30,283 nt of DNA from an uncultured Eubacteriales bacterium (GCA_900543755.1 UQSP01000024.1:1-30283), one strand, 5' to 3'; shown: positions 1-7,333, numbered from the stretch's first letter. A program made the numbers and translations. Notes: generated by a model from the letters alone, not told the origin.

Positions 1-44
1 ATCTGCGCATGTCTCGTGGGCTCGGAGATGTGTATAAGAGACAG
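1..44. other. Untrimmed Nextera-type adapter and index (library artefact)
   Basis: Bases 11-44 match the Nextera i7-side transposase adapter, ending in the 19-base mosaic end at 26-44. Bases 3-10 (CTGCGCAT) sit where the i7 index lies and bases 1-2 are the end of the P7 arm. The reverse complement occurs at the other end of the window, so this is not genomic. Translated in frame with the next gene it gives the false N-terminus MSRGLGDVYKRQ. Genomic sequence starts at 45. Confidence 0.97.
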
Positions 45-851
45 GACGAAAACCGCGCCGTAATCGGAGGCGCGCCTTTTAACTTTGCAAGATACTATGC
101 TTTAACTTCGGGCAAAGCTTACCTGTTGTCCGCGGTGGGCAACGACGAACCGGGTAAAGCGGCGCAAAACGAATGCGACAAGGCGGGCGTAAAACGCGAT
201 TTCCTGCTGACAACCTCTTTCCCCACGGGAACGGTAGAAGTTACTCTCGACGTAAACAAAGTCCCCTCCTACACTTTTAAAGAAAACACTGCTTACCACA
301 ATATCGTACCCGACGAAGAGGTTTACAAGAAAATAAAAAATTCGTCTGCGGAAATTCTTTCGTTCGGCACTTTGATACAATGTTCCGCCGCAAACAGACG
401 CACGCTTGATAAACTTATCGCGCTTAAGGAATGGAAGGAAATTTTCTGCGACATCAACATACGCGACGTATGCAAAGTCAAAGAATACGTGGAAACCTGC
501 CTTAAAAACGCAACCGTTCTTAAATTCAGTAAGGAAGAGGAAAAGATTTTTGAGCAGCTTAACCTGATTTCCGGCGATGACGCAATCGCGGAACTGAACG
601 CAAAATACCCTAACATTAAAATAGCGCTGCGCACGTTAGGCGCTGAAGGCAGCCTTTGTTACGACCTTAAAAACGGTAAAAAATACTTCTGCCCCGCGGA
701 AAAAATCGAAAAAGTGGTGACTACCGTAGGCGCGGGCGACAGCTACGGCGCGGCGTTTTTAGCGTCTTACGCCTCGGGGAAAAGCATACCCGAAAGCATG
801 AAAATCGCAACCGCGACAAGCGCGCGCGTAATCGGCGGCAAAATCAGATAA
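45..851 (+). CDS. PfkB-family sugar kinase (fructokinase-like), 5' end missing
   Basis: ATP-dependent sugar kinase of the PfkB/ribokinase family, cytosolic; about 268 residues remain of a usual 300-320. The N-terminal part still shows the first family signature region (GGAPFNFA, about 20 bases after the adapter). The second signature, containing the catalytic aspartate and anion hole, is present near the C-terminus as VGAGDSYGAAF. The family phosphorylates the primary alcohol of a sugar or nucleoside; the GGAPFNFA motif resembles fructokinases, but the substrate cannot be fixed from sequence alone. The missing start is an artefact of the contig end: residues before Asp at 45 are adapter-encoded. 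A hairpin terminator follows at 932. Family call sure, substrate uncertain. Confidence 0.9.
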   Translation, partial: DENRAVIGGAPFNFARYYALTSGKAYLLSAVGNDEPGKAAQNECDKAGVKRDFLLTTSFPTGTVEVTLDVNKVPSYTFKENTAYHNIVPDEEVYKKIKNSSAEILSFGTLIQCSAANRRTLDKLIALKEWKEIFCDINIRDVCKVKEYVETCLKNATVLKFSKEEEKIFEQLNLISGDDAIAELNAKYPNIKIALRTLGAEGSLCYDLKNGKKYFCPAEKIEKVVTTVGAGDSYGAAFLASYASGKSIPESMKIATATSARVIGGKIR

Positions 852-931
852 AAAAAGCGCCAAGTCGCTTATAAACTTTGTCTTAAGTCAATAAAATTCA
901 ACCGAAAACAATTGCCGTAATTTAAATGCCG

Positions 932-963
932 AAAGGAAGCAAAAATATCTTGCTTCCTTTTTT
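932..963 (+). terminator. Rho-independent terminator of the kinase gene
   Basis: A perfect 10-bp stem, AAAGGAAGCA (932-941) with TGCTTCCTTT (951-960), has a 9-nt loop and runs into further Ts. It lies 80 bases after the kinase stop codon. Confidence 0.75.
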
Positions 964-992
964 CAATGTTTTTTATATCGCCTTTTCACTTT

Positions 993-1022
993 TTTTATAA
1001 AAGGAGTGATTTTCCATCTCCT
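993..1022 (-). terminator. Possible weak terminator of the XRE gene
   Basis: Read on the minus strand, AGGAG (1022-1018) pairs with CTCCT (1006-1002), followed by TTTTATAAAAAA. The stem is only 5 bp, so this is tentative. It lies about 50 bases past the XRE stop. Confidence 0.3.
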
Positions 1023-1070
1023 CCGTAATTTTACGAAGTCTTATAACAACGTTATATATTAACATTATAT

Positions 1071-1382
1071 TTATTTCTCCGATAAAGTGCGCAAAAGCTC
1101 GAATACAATTTTCCTCTTTTCCGGCGGCACTTTTGAAAACAATTCCAACAAAACCGTCTGATCGGAATCCAAATTCATCACATCCACGCCGCTATAAAAT
1201 TCTGCTTGCGATATACCGAACGCAAGGCATATACTTTCTATGGAATTCCTGTCAGGAGTATAATGCTTTTCGTTGAACCAATCATATACGGTTGTAGGGT
1301 AAAAGCCCGCCTCTTTCGCCAGTTTGTATTTAGTCCAGCCGTTCTTTTTCAGTAATTCTAAAATTCTATCCTGAATAGTCAT
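1071..1382 (-). CDS. XRE-family helix-turn-helix regulator
   Basis: Small DNA-binding protein of 103 residues. Residues 4-58 form a Cro/CI-type helix-turn-helix domain: the recognition region reads KLAKEAGFYPTTVYDWF, and the second half has the usual LAFGISQAEFY ending. The C-terminal 45 residues are a helical tail (PPEKRKIVFELLRTL) common in clostridial XRE proteins and probably a dimerisation segment. Start ATG at 1382 is preceded by GGGAG 8 bases upstream. It is divergent from the SLOG-domain gene, and a perfect dyad lies between them at 1411-1429, so it probably represses that promoter and perhaps its own. Repressor role is inference from layout. Confidence 0.85.
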   Translation of the reverse strand: MTIQDRILELLKKNGWTKYKLAKEAGFYPTTVYDWFNEKHYTPDRNSIESICLAFGISQAEFYSGVDVMNLDSDQTVLLELFSKVPPEKRKIVFELLRTLSEK

Positions 1383-1410
1383 TTCTTTTACTCCCTATAT
1401 TTATTGGCTA

Positions 1411-1429
1411 CACTAATATTTTATTAGTG
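1411..1429. promoter_or_regulatory. Perfect dyad, probable XRE operator
   Basis: CACTAATA (1411-1418), 3-base centre, TATTAGTG (1422-1429). It abuts the -35 box of the plus-strand promoter at 1430. A second, looser dyad, CACGA (1434-1438) and TCGTG (1447-1451), lies in the promoter spacer. GCTACA occurs three times nearby (1407, 1451, 1474). Confidence 0.6.
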
Positions 1430-1458
1430 TTGACACGATTTTTTATTCGTGCTACAAT
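1430..1458 (+). promoter_or_regulatory. Sigma-A promoter of the SLOG gene
   Basis: TTGACA (1430-1435), 17-base spacer, TACAAT (1453-1458): near-consensus. Expected start is about 1465, giving a leader of about 35 bases before the ATG at 1500. The operator dyad abuts it. Confidence 0.8.
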
Positions 1459-1499
1459 GTAAACAATATTATTGCTACAACATAAATATAGGAGTGTTT

Positions 1500-2012
1500 A
1501 TGAAAACTTGTTGTCTTACGGGGCATAGGCCGAAGGGATTTCCATGGGATTATGAGGATAAAAACAGCACGGAACACAAAAGTTATCTTGCCGCGCTGCG
1601 TGAAAAAGTCGTCGAACTTATTCTAAGCGGATACGATTATTTTATTTCGGGCGGGGCTTTAGGCGCGGACACCGACTTTGCGGAAACAATTATCGGGCTG
1701 AGAGATTCAGCTTATCCGCACATAGTGCTTGAAATTGCCGTACCATGTCCCAACCAGGATTTGAAATGGCGCAAAAAAGACAAACTCCGATACAAGGCGA
1801 TTTGCAACGCGGCGAGCCTTGTCAACGTCGTCAGCGAGAAGTATTCGGACTTTTGTATGCAAAGAAGAAACGAATACATGGTTGATAAATCAGACTTAGT
1901 GCTGGTAGTCCGGAACGGAGAAAGACAAGGCGGAACGTACAATACACTCCGATACGCGCAAAGAAAAGATAAAAAATTAACGGTAATAAACCTTACGGAA
2001 TTCATTTTTTGA
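1500..2012 (+). CDS. SLOG-superfamily protein (YpsA/DUF1273-like)
   Basis: A 170-residue protein starting MKTCCLTGHRPKGFP, the N-terminal hallmark of the YpsA/DUF1273 branch of the SLOG superfamily. The Rossmann-like core is visible: FISGGALGADTDFAE (nucleotide-binding glycine-rich loop with acidic residue), then LVNVVSEKY, DLVLVVRNGERQGGTYNTLRYA and a terminal strand KKLTVINL. SLOG domains bind nucleotides or nucleotide-derived ligands; B. subtilis YpsA has been linked to cell division, but this small clostridial type is not characterised. I chose ATG 1500, with GGAG 5 bases upstream, over an upstream in-frame start at 1449 that would lie inside the promoter. The XRE gene is divergent. Function unknown beyond the fold. 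Confidence 0.82.
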   Translation: MKTCCLTGHRPKGFPWDYEDKNSTEHKSYLAALREKVVELILSGYDYFISGGALGADTDFAETIIGLRDSAYPHIVLEIAVPCPNQDLKWRKKDKLRYKAICNAASLVNVVSEKYSDFCMQRRNEYMVDKSDLVLVVRNGERQGGTYNTLRYAQRKDKKLTVINLTEFIF

Positions 2013-2021
2013 CCGCGTGCA

Positions 2022-2058
2022 AAAAGGAGCCGTCATTGCTTTTGACGACTCCTTTTAT
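2022..2058 (+). terminator. Rho-independent terminator of the SLOG gene
   Basis: A 14-position stem with one mismatch (2022-2035 with 2043-2056) around a 7-nt loop, beginning AAAAGGAG and ending CTCCTTTT. It starts 10 bases after the stop codon. Confidence 0.8.
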
Positions 2059-2195
2059 AAAATTACAACTCATTATCGGTGCGGCAAAAAGTTTAAAACA
2101 AGCCGCCTGACAAACTTAATAATCGTTAAAAATATATGATTTCGGCTTTTGAAAAAACGGATTTTATCGGTTGCCTAAGGCAGATATTCGGGTAG

Positions 2196-5012
2196 TCAGT
2201 TTTTAAGGATTTTTTTCAAAAACTGTCCCGTGAAGCTGTCGCTTACTTTTGCGACCTCTTCGGGAGTGCCTTGCGCGATGACCTGTCCGCCCGCGTCGCC
2301 GCCCTCGTAACCCATATCTATTATATAATCGGCGACTTTGATGACGTCGAGATTGTGCTCGATAACCACGACGGTATTGCCGCCGGAAGCCAGCCGCTGA
2401 AGAATTTCGAGAAGCTTGTCTACGTCGGCAACGTGCAAGCCCGTAGTAGGCTCGTCTAAAATATAAAGCGTTTTAGAAGTAGAACGTTTACTGAGCTCGG
2501 TTGCGAGTTTTACTCTTTGCGCCTCTCCGCCCGAAAGCGTGGTTGCGGGCTGGCCGAGTTTTATATACCCCAGTCCCACGTCGCAAAGCGTTTTGATTTT
2601 GCCTGCAATGGAAGGAATGTTTTCAAAAAACGAATACGCCTCCTCCACCGTCATTTCAAGCACTTCGTAAATGTTTTTGCCCTTGTATTTTACGGCCAGA
2701 GTTTCGCGGTTATAGCGCTTGCCGCCGCACACTTCGCAGGGGACGTAAACGTCGGGAAGAAAGTTCATTTCAATCTTGATTATGCCGTCGCCCGTGCAGT
2801 TTTCGCATCTGCCGCCCTTGACGTTGAAAGAAAATCTGCCTGCGTTGTAACCGCGTTCCTGCGCGTCGGAGGTCTTTGCGAAAAGCTCGCGTATCTGGGT
2901 GAAGACGCCTGTGTAAGTTGCGGGGTTACTGCGCGGAGTGCGGCCTATGGGGCTTTGGTCGATACAGATTACTTTGTCGATGTATTCCGCGCCGAGAACC
3001 GCGTCGCACTCCCCCTCGGGAATACGGGTACGCATGATTTTATTGGACAGCGCGGGATAAAGAATCTGGTTTACAAGACTGGATTTGCCGCTGCCCGACA
3101 CGCCCGTAACCGCCGTAAACACGCCTACGGGAATATCGACGTCAATGTTTTTGAGGTTATTCTGCCGCGCGCCTTTGACGGTGATAGACTGTCCCGTCAG
3201 CGGACGGCGCGACGAAGGCACGTCTATCTTCTTTTTGCCGCTTAAATATAACCCCGTCACGGAACGCGGTTCTTTTATGATATCCTCCACACTGCCCGCG
3301 GCGACAATCTCACCGCCGTGAACACCCGCGCCCGGCCCCACGTCCACAATGAAGTCCGCGCGGCGCATGGTTTCCTCGTCGTGTTCAACCACGATAAGAG
3401 TGTTGCCCAAGTCGCGCAGTCTTTCCAGAGTGGCGATAAGTTTTTCGTTGTCGCGCTGGTGAAGTCCTATACTTGGCTCGTCCAGAATATACAGTACGCC
3501 CGTAAGTCCGGACCCTATCTGCGTGGCAAGCCTGATGCGTTGCGCCTCTCCGCCCGAAAGCGTTGCCGCGCCGCGCGAAAGCGTAAGATACCCCAGCCCC
3601 ACGTCGATAAGAAATTTAAGCCTTGCCTGAATCTCGCGTAAAATAGGACGCGCGATAATCTCGTTTGAGGGCGAAAATTTAAGTTCTTCCATGAACTTAC
3701 TGATTTTGACGATGGGCATATCGCTGAGTTCCGCGATGTTAAGTCCGCCCACGGTTACGGCAAGCGCTTCCTTTTTAAGCCTTTTGCCGCCGCAAGCCTC
3801 GCAAGGAATTTCGCGCATATATTTTGATATTTCGCTTTTGATGTAATCGCTGCTTGTCTCGCGGAAACGGCGTTCGAGGTTGTTGACGACGCCCTCGAAA
3901 CTGCGCTTGTAACTTCCCGTAAAATTGGCGGAAACGTATTTGAGGTCCAGCTTTTCGTCGCCGTTGCCGTAAAGCAGAATGTTCTTTATCTTTTCGGGCA
4001 AGTCCTTAAACGGCGTATCCAAAGAAAAACCGTACCTTTCGGACAGCGCTTTAAAATACATGCTTCCTATCTGACTGGTATCGAAATTCCAGGCGCTGAC
4101 GTTAAGCGCGCCCTCGTTGAGGCTTTTACTTCCGTCGCCGTAAATAAGCTCGGGGTCAAGCTGCTGCTTAAAACCCAGTCCCGTACACTCGGGACAGGCG
4201 CCGAACGGCGAATTGAACGAAAACAAGCGCGGCTCCACCTCGCTGACCGATATGTCGCAGTCGGGACAAGCGTACTTGGTGGAAAAAGTCTGTTCCTTTC
4301 CGTCAAGGTCGACTACGACAAGCCCGTCCGACAGTTTAAGCGCGGTTTCCACGCTGTCGGTAAGGCGTTTTTCTATGCCCGATTTCACGATAAGACGGTC
4401 CACGACTACGCTTATGCTGTGCTTTATCTGTTTGTCGAGGACTATTTCCTCGTCAAGGCTTCTCACTTCCCCGTCGACTTTGACGCGCGTATAACCCGAC
4501 TTACGGAAAGAGTCCAATTCCTTTTTGAACTCGCCTTTTTTGCCCCTTGCCACGGGCGCGGTGACAAGTATGCGGCTGCCCTCGCCGTATGCCATGATGC
4601 GGTCAACTATCTGGTCCACGGACTGCTGGGATATTTCCTTACCGCACTTGGGACAGTGCACGACGCCCGTGCGCGCGTATAGCAGACGCAGGTAATCGTG
4701 GATTTCGGTCACGGTGCCCACGGTGGAACGCGGATTGCGCGCGGTGGTTTTCTGGTCGATGGATATGGCGGGACTTAAGCCCTCGATGCTTTCGACGTCG
4801 GGTTTCTGCATTTGCCCCAGGAAAAGACGCGCGTAAGACGAAAGCGATTCGACGTACCTGCGCTGTCCTTCCGCGAATATGGTATCGAACGCAAGCGAAG
4901 TTTTGCCGCTGCCCGAAAGCCCGGTAAAGACGATGAGTTTGTTTCTGGGTAAAACCAGGTCTATGTTTTTAAGGTTATTTTCGTTTGCGCCTTTGATTTT
5001 TATAAAGTCCAT
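2196..5012 (-). CDS. uvrA: Excinuclease ABC subunit A
   Basis: UvrA, 938 residues (family about 940), the damage-recognition ATPase of nucleotide excision repair; a dimer loads UvrB at lesions. Two ABC modules are complete: Walker A GLSGSGKTS (residues 31-39) and GVSGSGKSS in the second half; ABC signatures SGGEAQRIRLA and SGGEAQRVKLA; Walker B LDEPSIGLH and LDEPTTGLH. Zinc-binding cysteines are present: CPKCGK in the UvrB-binding insertion, the CPDC/CPEC pair, and CENC/CEVC in the second module. The ATG at 5012 has GGAG 8 bases upstream; an in-frame ATG at 5063 would lie in the -35 box. It has its own promoter (5035-5063). uvrB lies upstream on the same strand, but 2.5 kb of other DNA separates them. 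Confidence 0.98.
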   Translation of the reverse strand: MDFIKIKGANENNLKNIDLVLPRNKLIVFTGLSGSGKTSLAFDTIFAEGQRRYVESLSSYARLFLGQMQKPDVESIEGLSPAISIDQKTTARNPRSTVGTVTEIHDYLRLLYARTGVVHCPKCGKEISQQSVDQIVDRIMAYGEGSRILVTAPVARGKKGEFKKELDSFRKSGYTRVKVDGEVRSLDEEIVLDKQIKHSISVVVDRLIVKSGIEKRLTDSVETALKLSDGLVVVDLDGKEQTFSTKYACPDCDISVSEVEPRLFSFNSPFGACPECTGLGFKQQLDPELIYGDGSKSLNEGALNVSAWNFDTSQIGSMYFKALSERYGFSLDTPFKDLPEKIKNILLYGNGDEKLDLKYVSANFTGSYKRSFEGVVNNLERRFRETSSDYIKSEISKYMREIPCEACGGKRLKKEALAVTVGGLNIAELSDMPIVKISKFMEELKFSPSNEIIARPILREIQARLKFLIDVGLGYLTLSRGAATLSGGEAQRIRLATQIGSGLTGVLYILDEPSIGLHQRDNEKLIATLERLRDLGNTLIVVEHDEETMRRADFIVDVGPGAGVHGGEIVAAGSVEDIIKEPRSVTGLYLSGKKKIDVPSSRRPLTGQSITVKGARQNNLKNIDVDIPVGVFTAVTGVSGSGKSSLVNQILYPALSNKIMRTRIPEGECDAVLGAEYIDKVICIDQSPIGRTPRSNPATYTGVFTQIRELFAKTSDAQERGYNAGRFSFNVKGGRCENCTGDGIIKIEMNFLPDVYVPCEVCGGKRYNRETLAVKYKGKNIYEVLEMTVEEAYSFFENIPSIAGKIKTLCDVGLGYIKLGQPATTLSGGEAQRVKLATELSKRSTSKTLYILDEPTTGLHVADVDKLLEILQRLASGGNTVVVIEHNLDVIKVADYIIDMGYEGGDAGGQVIAQGTPEEVAKVSDSFTGQFLKKILKN

Positions 5013-5034
5013 TTCGTTTACTCCGTTTGCGTAT

Positions 5035-5063
5035 ATTATAATACTTCGGGGCGCAAAAATCAA
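5035..5063 (-). promoter_or_regulatory. Sigma-A promoter of uvrA
   Basis: On the minus strand, TTGATT (5063-5058), 17-base spacer, TATAAT (5040-5035). It gives a leader of about 15-20 bases containing the GGAG ribosome site. No LexA-type GAAC-N4-GTTC box is visible here. Confidence 0.7.
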
Positions 5064-5086
5064 CTTTAACGAGGACGTTTGGCAAT

Positions 5087-5119
5087 GGAAAAGACTTCCG
5101 TTTTTATTGCGGAAGCCTT
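5087..5119 (-). terminator. Terminator after the mannosidase remnant
   Basis: CTTCCG (5095-5100) and CGGAAG (5110-5115) form the core; the stem extends to 5091/5119 with one mismatch. On the minus strand a short T-run (TTTTCC) follows. It fits the native end of the gene whose 3' piece ends at 5141 and separates it from the uvrA promoter. Confidence 0.5.
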
Positions 5120-5140
5120 ATATATTGTTTAAACGTATTT

Positions 5141-5386
5141 TTATTTTATGAGATTAAGCGTAAGGACGGAGTAAGGCTTTATCGCAACCTTGACTTTGCC
5201 GCTTTCAACCTTTAAATCCTGAAGTTTTATCTCGCTGCTATCGCAAACATACGCCTTTTTAAGCCAGTCCGCGCTGACGCTTACCATACTTTCCTTGCCG
5301 TCCGTTTCGACGAACCTTGCGATAAATCCCTCGCCGCCCTGGCAGGGCTTGAACGCGGTAAGCCATGCGCCGCAGGCGACGGCGGT
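5141..5386 (-). pseudogene. 3' remnant of a GH38-type alpha-mannosidase
   Basis: A minus-strand frame of about 80 codons, ending in TAA at 5141, reads LTAFKPCQGGEGFIARFVE, then a spacer with WLKKAYVCDSSEIKL, then GKVKVAIKPYSVLTLNLIK. This matches the C-terminal beta domain of bacterial GH38 alpha-mannosidases (pattern LTAFKP...GxxxRFVE...KPYEIxTL). The frame is closed by an in-frame TAA at 5387-5389, there is no start codon or ribosome site, and the catalytic domains (about 900 residues) are absent from the window. It is therefore a broken gene, cut at its upstream side next to the recombinase region. Family call is from recalled family pattern, not alignment. Confidence 0.6.
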
Positions 5387-5389
5387 TTA

Positions 5390-5572
5390 TGCCTGACGGG
5401 AGATAAATAGCCGCCCTTGTACATTTTTCAAGGCGGTGATATCCACCCGCAAGGCGGTTAAGCACAGGCAAAAGACCGCGTATATAATGCTTATAAAACA
5501 CAGATAATTCGGGCTTTCATTGTATCACAGATAGAACGCCTTATTTTGCCGTAATACCGCATAAAAAGTCGG
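5390..5572. other. Unassigned stretch with short repeats
   Basis: No convincing gene. CAAGGCGGT occurs twice in direct orientation (5429-5437, 5450-5458), and CCGCCCTTG (5411-5419) is its near-inverted partner, able to form a hairpin with the first copy. The stretch lies between the mannosidase remnant and the recombinase 3' end, so it may be the edge of an inserted element. An open frame of 80 codons here has no family resemblance or ribosome site and overlaps the mannosidase frame. Confidence 0.4.
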
Positions 5573-6184
5573 CTATTGTAAAATGCTCTTGTTTTTCTTT
5601 ATTTTGTAGATATGATAGAAAAAATTGCTTTGGTTTATATTTAATAACTGCAACGCGGTTTTCAGTTTTATGCGCTTGCAAAGATAGTCGTTAGCGACGG
5701 ATAAAAATTCTTCCGAATATACGAACGAAGGGCGACCGAAACGGACGCACTTTTGATGTGCAATCTTTATTCCCTCGGCTTGCCGCGCCTTTATGCTCTC
5801 CCGCTCATTCTCGGCTACAAAGGATAAAACTTGCAACACAATATCCGAAATGAACTTGCCGACCAAAGTATCCGCTTTCGTGCGGGTGTCGAGTAGCGGC
5901 ATATCTAACACGAGTATGTCCGCACCGATACTGTTTGTAATTCTGTTCCATTCCTCGATAATCTGGCTGTAATTGCGCCCCAACCGGTCAATGGACTTTA
6001 TCACGAGCAGATCGCCGCTTGTGAGTTTCTTTAATAAGCGTTTATATTCCTTACGTTCAAAGTCTTTGCCGCTTTTCTTCTCGGAGAAAATGCGGCTTTT
6101 TTCAATGCCGAACTCACTAAACGCGGCAATCTGCCGTTGCAAGTTCTGGTCTTTTGCCGATACCCGCGCGTATGCGTAATTCAT
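5573..6184 (-). CDS. Small serine recombinase (resolvase/invertase family)
   Basis: A 203-residue serine recombinase. The N-terminal catalytic domain begins MNYAYARVSAKDQN, placing the nucleophile at Ser9. It continues with GDLLVIKSIDRLGRNYSQI, carrying the conserved Arg/Asp cluster, and the long E helix ending NERESIKARQAEGI. A short C-terminal helix-turn-helix (KLKTALQLLNINQSNFFYHIYK) gives the size of Hin/Tn3-type enzymes rather than the large integrases. The ATG at 6184 has AAAGGAG about 10 bases upstream. Two 28-bp palindromes of the sort such enzymes cross over at lie just upstream (6267, 6383), bracketing its likely promoter. The codon use looks AT-richer than flanking uvrA and uvrB, suggesting transfer. 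Enzyme class sure; resolvase versus invertase is open. Confidence 0.93.
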   Translation of the reverse strand: MNYAYARVSAKDQNLQRQIAAFSEFGIEKSRIFSEKKSGKDFERKEYKRLLKKLTSGDLLVIKSIDRLGRNYSQIIEEWNRITNSIGADILVLDMPLLDTRTKADTLVGKFISDIVLQVLSFVAENERESIKARQAEGIKIAHQKCVRFGRPSFVYSEEFLSVANDYLCKRIKLKTALQLLNINQSNFFYHIYKIKKNKSILQ

Positions 6185-6266
6185 TGGTTTGTGCTCCTTT
6201 CGTTTTTATATAAGCATAGCGGATAAACGGCGAAAAGACTACCTGAAAAAGCCAAAAACAAAAAAA

Positions 6267-6294
6267 TTGCAGTAAAAGTGTACTTTTACTGCAA
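6267..6294. repeat. 28-bp palindrome, left copy (putative crossover site)
   Basis: Perfect 13-bp arms, TTGCAGTAAAAGT and ACTTTTACTGCAA, around central GT. The right copy at 6383-6410 matches its reverse complement at 24 of 28 bases and has central AC, so the two are in inverted orientation. On the minus strand this copy is followed by seven Ts, so as RNA it could also act as a weak terminator in the recombinase leader. Confidence 0.85.
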
Positions 6295-6344
6295 TGCCAA
6301 AAAAAATATATATCGGGCGCAAATTCAATGAATTTACTTGATTT

Positions 6345-6374
6345 ATTATAGCACAAAAGCGGAAATCGGGGCAA
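6345..6374 (-). promoter_or_regulatory. Promoter between the palindromes, facing the recombinase
   Basis: On the minus strand, TTGCCC (6374-6369), 18-base spacer, TATAAT (6350-6345). As sequenced it points to the recombinase (start 6184). Inversion of the 6281-6396 segment would place it at about 6303-6332 facing the lipoprotein gene. The plus strand here has only a weaker TATTAT with no good -35. A small dyad, AAATTCA/TGAATTT, lies at 6321-6335. Confidence 0.6.
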
Positions 6375-6382
6375 GTAAAAGA

Positions 6383-6410
6383 TAACAGTAAAAGTACACT
6401 TAAACTGCAA
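6383..6410. repeat. 28-bp palindrome, right copy (putative crossover site)
   Basis: Imperfect copy of the site at 6267. The core CAGTAAAAGTACACTT (6386-6401) is identical to the reverse complement of 6276-6291. Its edge is 5 bases from the ribosome site of the lipoprotein gene. Confidence 0.8.
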
Positions 6411-6429
6411 GCCGCAAGGAGGATAAACA

Positions 6430-7101
6430 ATGAAAAAAGTATTAGCTGTTTTGCTTGCCGTGTTCATGGCGGCGACGTTAGCCGTAGGCTTGACCGCTTG
6501 CGACGATACCCCTGCGGAGCATACGCACGAATTTGCTACTGCTTGGTCGAGCGACGAAACTGACCATTGGCACGCTTGCACAGATGAGAATTGCACGGAA
6601 GTGAAAGATAAAGCCGCGCATACTTGGAACGACGGAGAGATCACCACGCCTGCAACCGAAACCGTCGACGGCATAAAGACTTTTACTTGCACTGTTTGCG
6701 GAAGAACAAAAACCGAAAGCGTGGAATATGTGCCTGTCGGCGGCGAAACAGATGTGCTTGCCGGCAAAACCTTTGTATTTTATAATACAACTTCCGACAA
6801 TATGGATGCGGATATGCTTGCAGCAGTCAAGGCGCAAATGCAGAATTCAACAATAGAGTTTTACACGGACGGAACTTTTGAAATAAATCAAATAAGCATA
6901 TCCGTCGTGCAAACCGGCACATATACACAAGATGAAACAGGTATTGCAATTACAATCGTAACTATGACACAGAATGGCGAACCAATAGAAACCCCTTCGT
7001 TGCCTATGACAGTCCGTTGTACATTTGACGGGGAATATTTTTCTTTTTCTACAAGTGTAGGACCGGATATTACTGTCAACAATATTTTTATTCTTGAATA
7101 A
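6430..7101 (+). CDS. Cys/His-rich surface lipoprotein, unknown function
   Basis: A 223-residue secreted lipoprotein. The signal peptide (MKKVLAVLLAVFMAATLAVG) ends in lipobox LTAC with Cys24, so the mature protein should be anchored to the outer face of the membrane. Residues 31-65 hold a His/Cys motif, HTHEF...WSSDETDHWHAC....C...HTW, followed by a repeat unit with a CTVCG pair; such units recur in clostridial surface proteins and may bind metal. The last 115 residues form a beta-rich domain (LAGKTFVFYN...FYTDGTFEI...QTGTYTQDE) reminiscent of lipocalin-like domains. AAGGAGG lies 7 bases before the ATG. It sits beside a serine recombinase and two inverted palindromes, so expression may be switched. 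Ligand unknown. Confidence 0.85.
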   Translation: MKKVLAVLLAVFMAATLAVGLTACDDTPAEHTHEFATAWSSDETDHWHACTDENCTEVKDKAAHTWNDGEITTPATETVDGIKTFTCTVCGRTKTESVEYVPVGGETDVLAGKTFVFYNTTSDNMDADMLAAVKAQMQNSTIEFYTDGTFEINQISISVVQTGTYTQDETGIAITIVTMTQNGEPIETPSLPMTVRCTFDGEYFSFSTSVGPDITVNNIFILE

Positions 7102-7140
7102 ACAAAGCAAAATTTGATTTCCTATAACGATACCAAAGAA

Positions 7141-7170
7141 AACCTGCCTAAATAAATAGGCGGGTTTTTG
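7141..7170 (+). terminator. Rho-independent terminator of the lipoprotein gene
   Basis: AACCTGCCTA (7141-7150), loop AATAAA, TAGGCGGGTT (7157-7166) with one G-U pair, then Ts. It starts 39 bases after the lipoprotein stop. Confidence 0.8.
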
Positions 7171-7260
7171 TTATTGTATGGCAAATAAAACTTTAACGGC
7201 GAATGATTGTAACAATAGATATGACATACGGGGAATGATGAAAATTTAATAAATCAGTCA

Positions 7261-7297
7261 AAGGCGTTCACGCAAAATCGCGTGAGCGCTTTTTTTA
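7261..7297 (+). terminator. Strong orphan Rho-independent terminator
   Basis: A 13-pair stem (7261-7273 with 7280-7292, two G-U pairs) and a 6-nt loop, then TTTTT. No gene lies between it and the previous terminator at 7141, so 7102-7260 is probably the decayed tail of a lost gene; I see no coding signal there. Confidence 0.75.
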
Positions 7298-7333
7298 TGC
7301 CCTGCGAAAAAAGTCGCAATATAAAAGCCCGCA

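Noticed and set aside
2517..3245. Plus-strand open frame (242 codons) opposite uvrA
   Set aside because: Antisense shadow of uvrA with low-complexity, unrecognisable protein.
5259..5501. 80-codon minus-strand frame between the recombinase and uvrA
   Set aside because: No ribosome site; it runs out of frame over the better-supported mannosidase remnant.
6117..6767. Minus-strand open frame of 216 codons across the recombinase start, the palindromes and the lipoprotein
   Set aside because: It would span two real genes and the switch region, and shows no coding-like composition.
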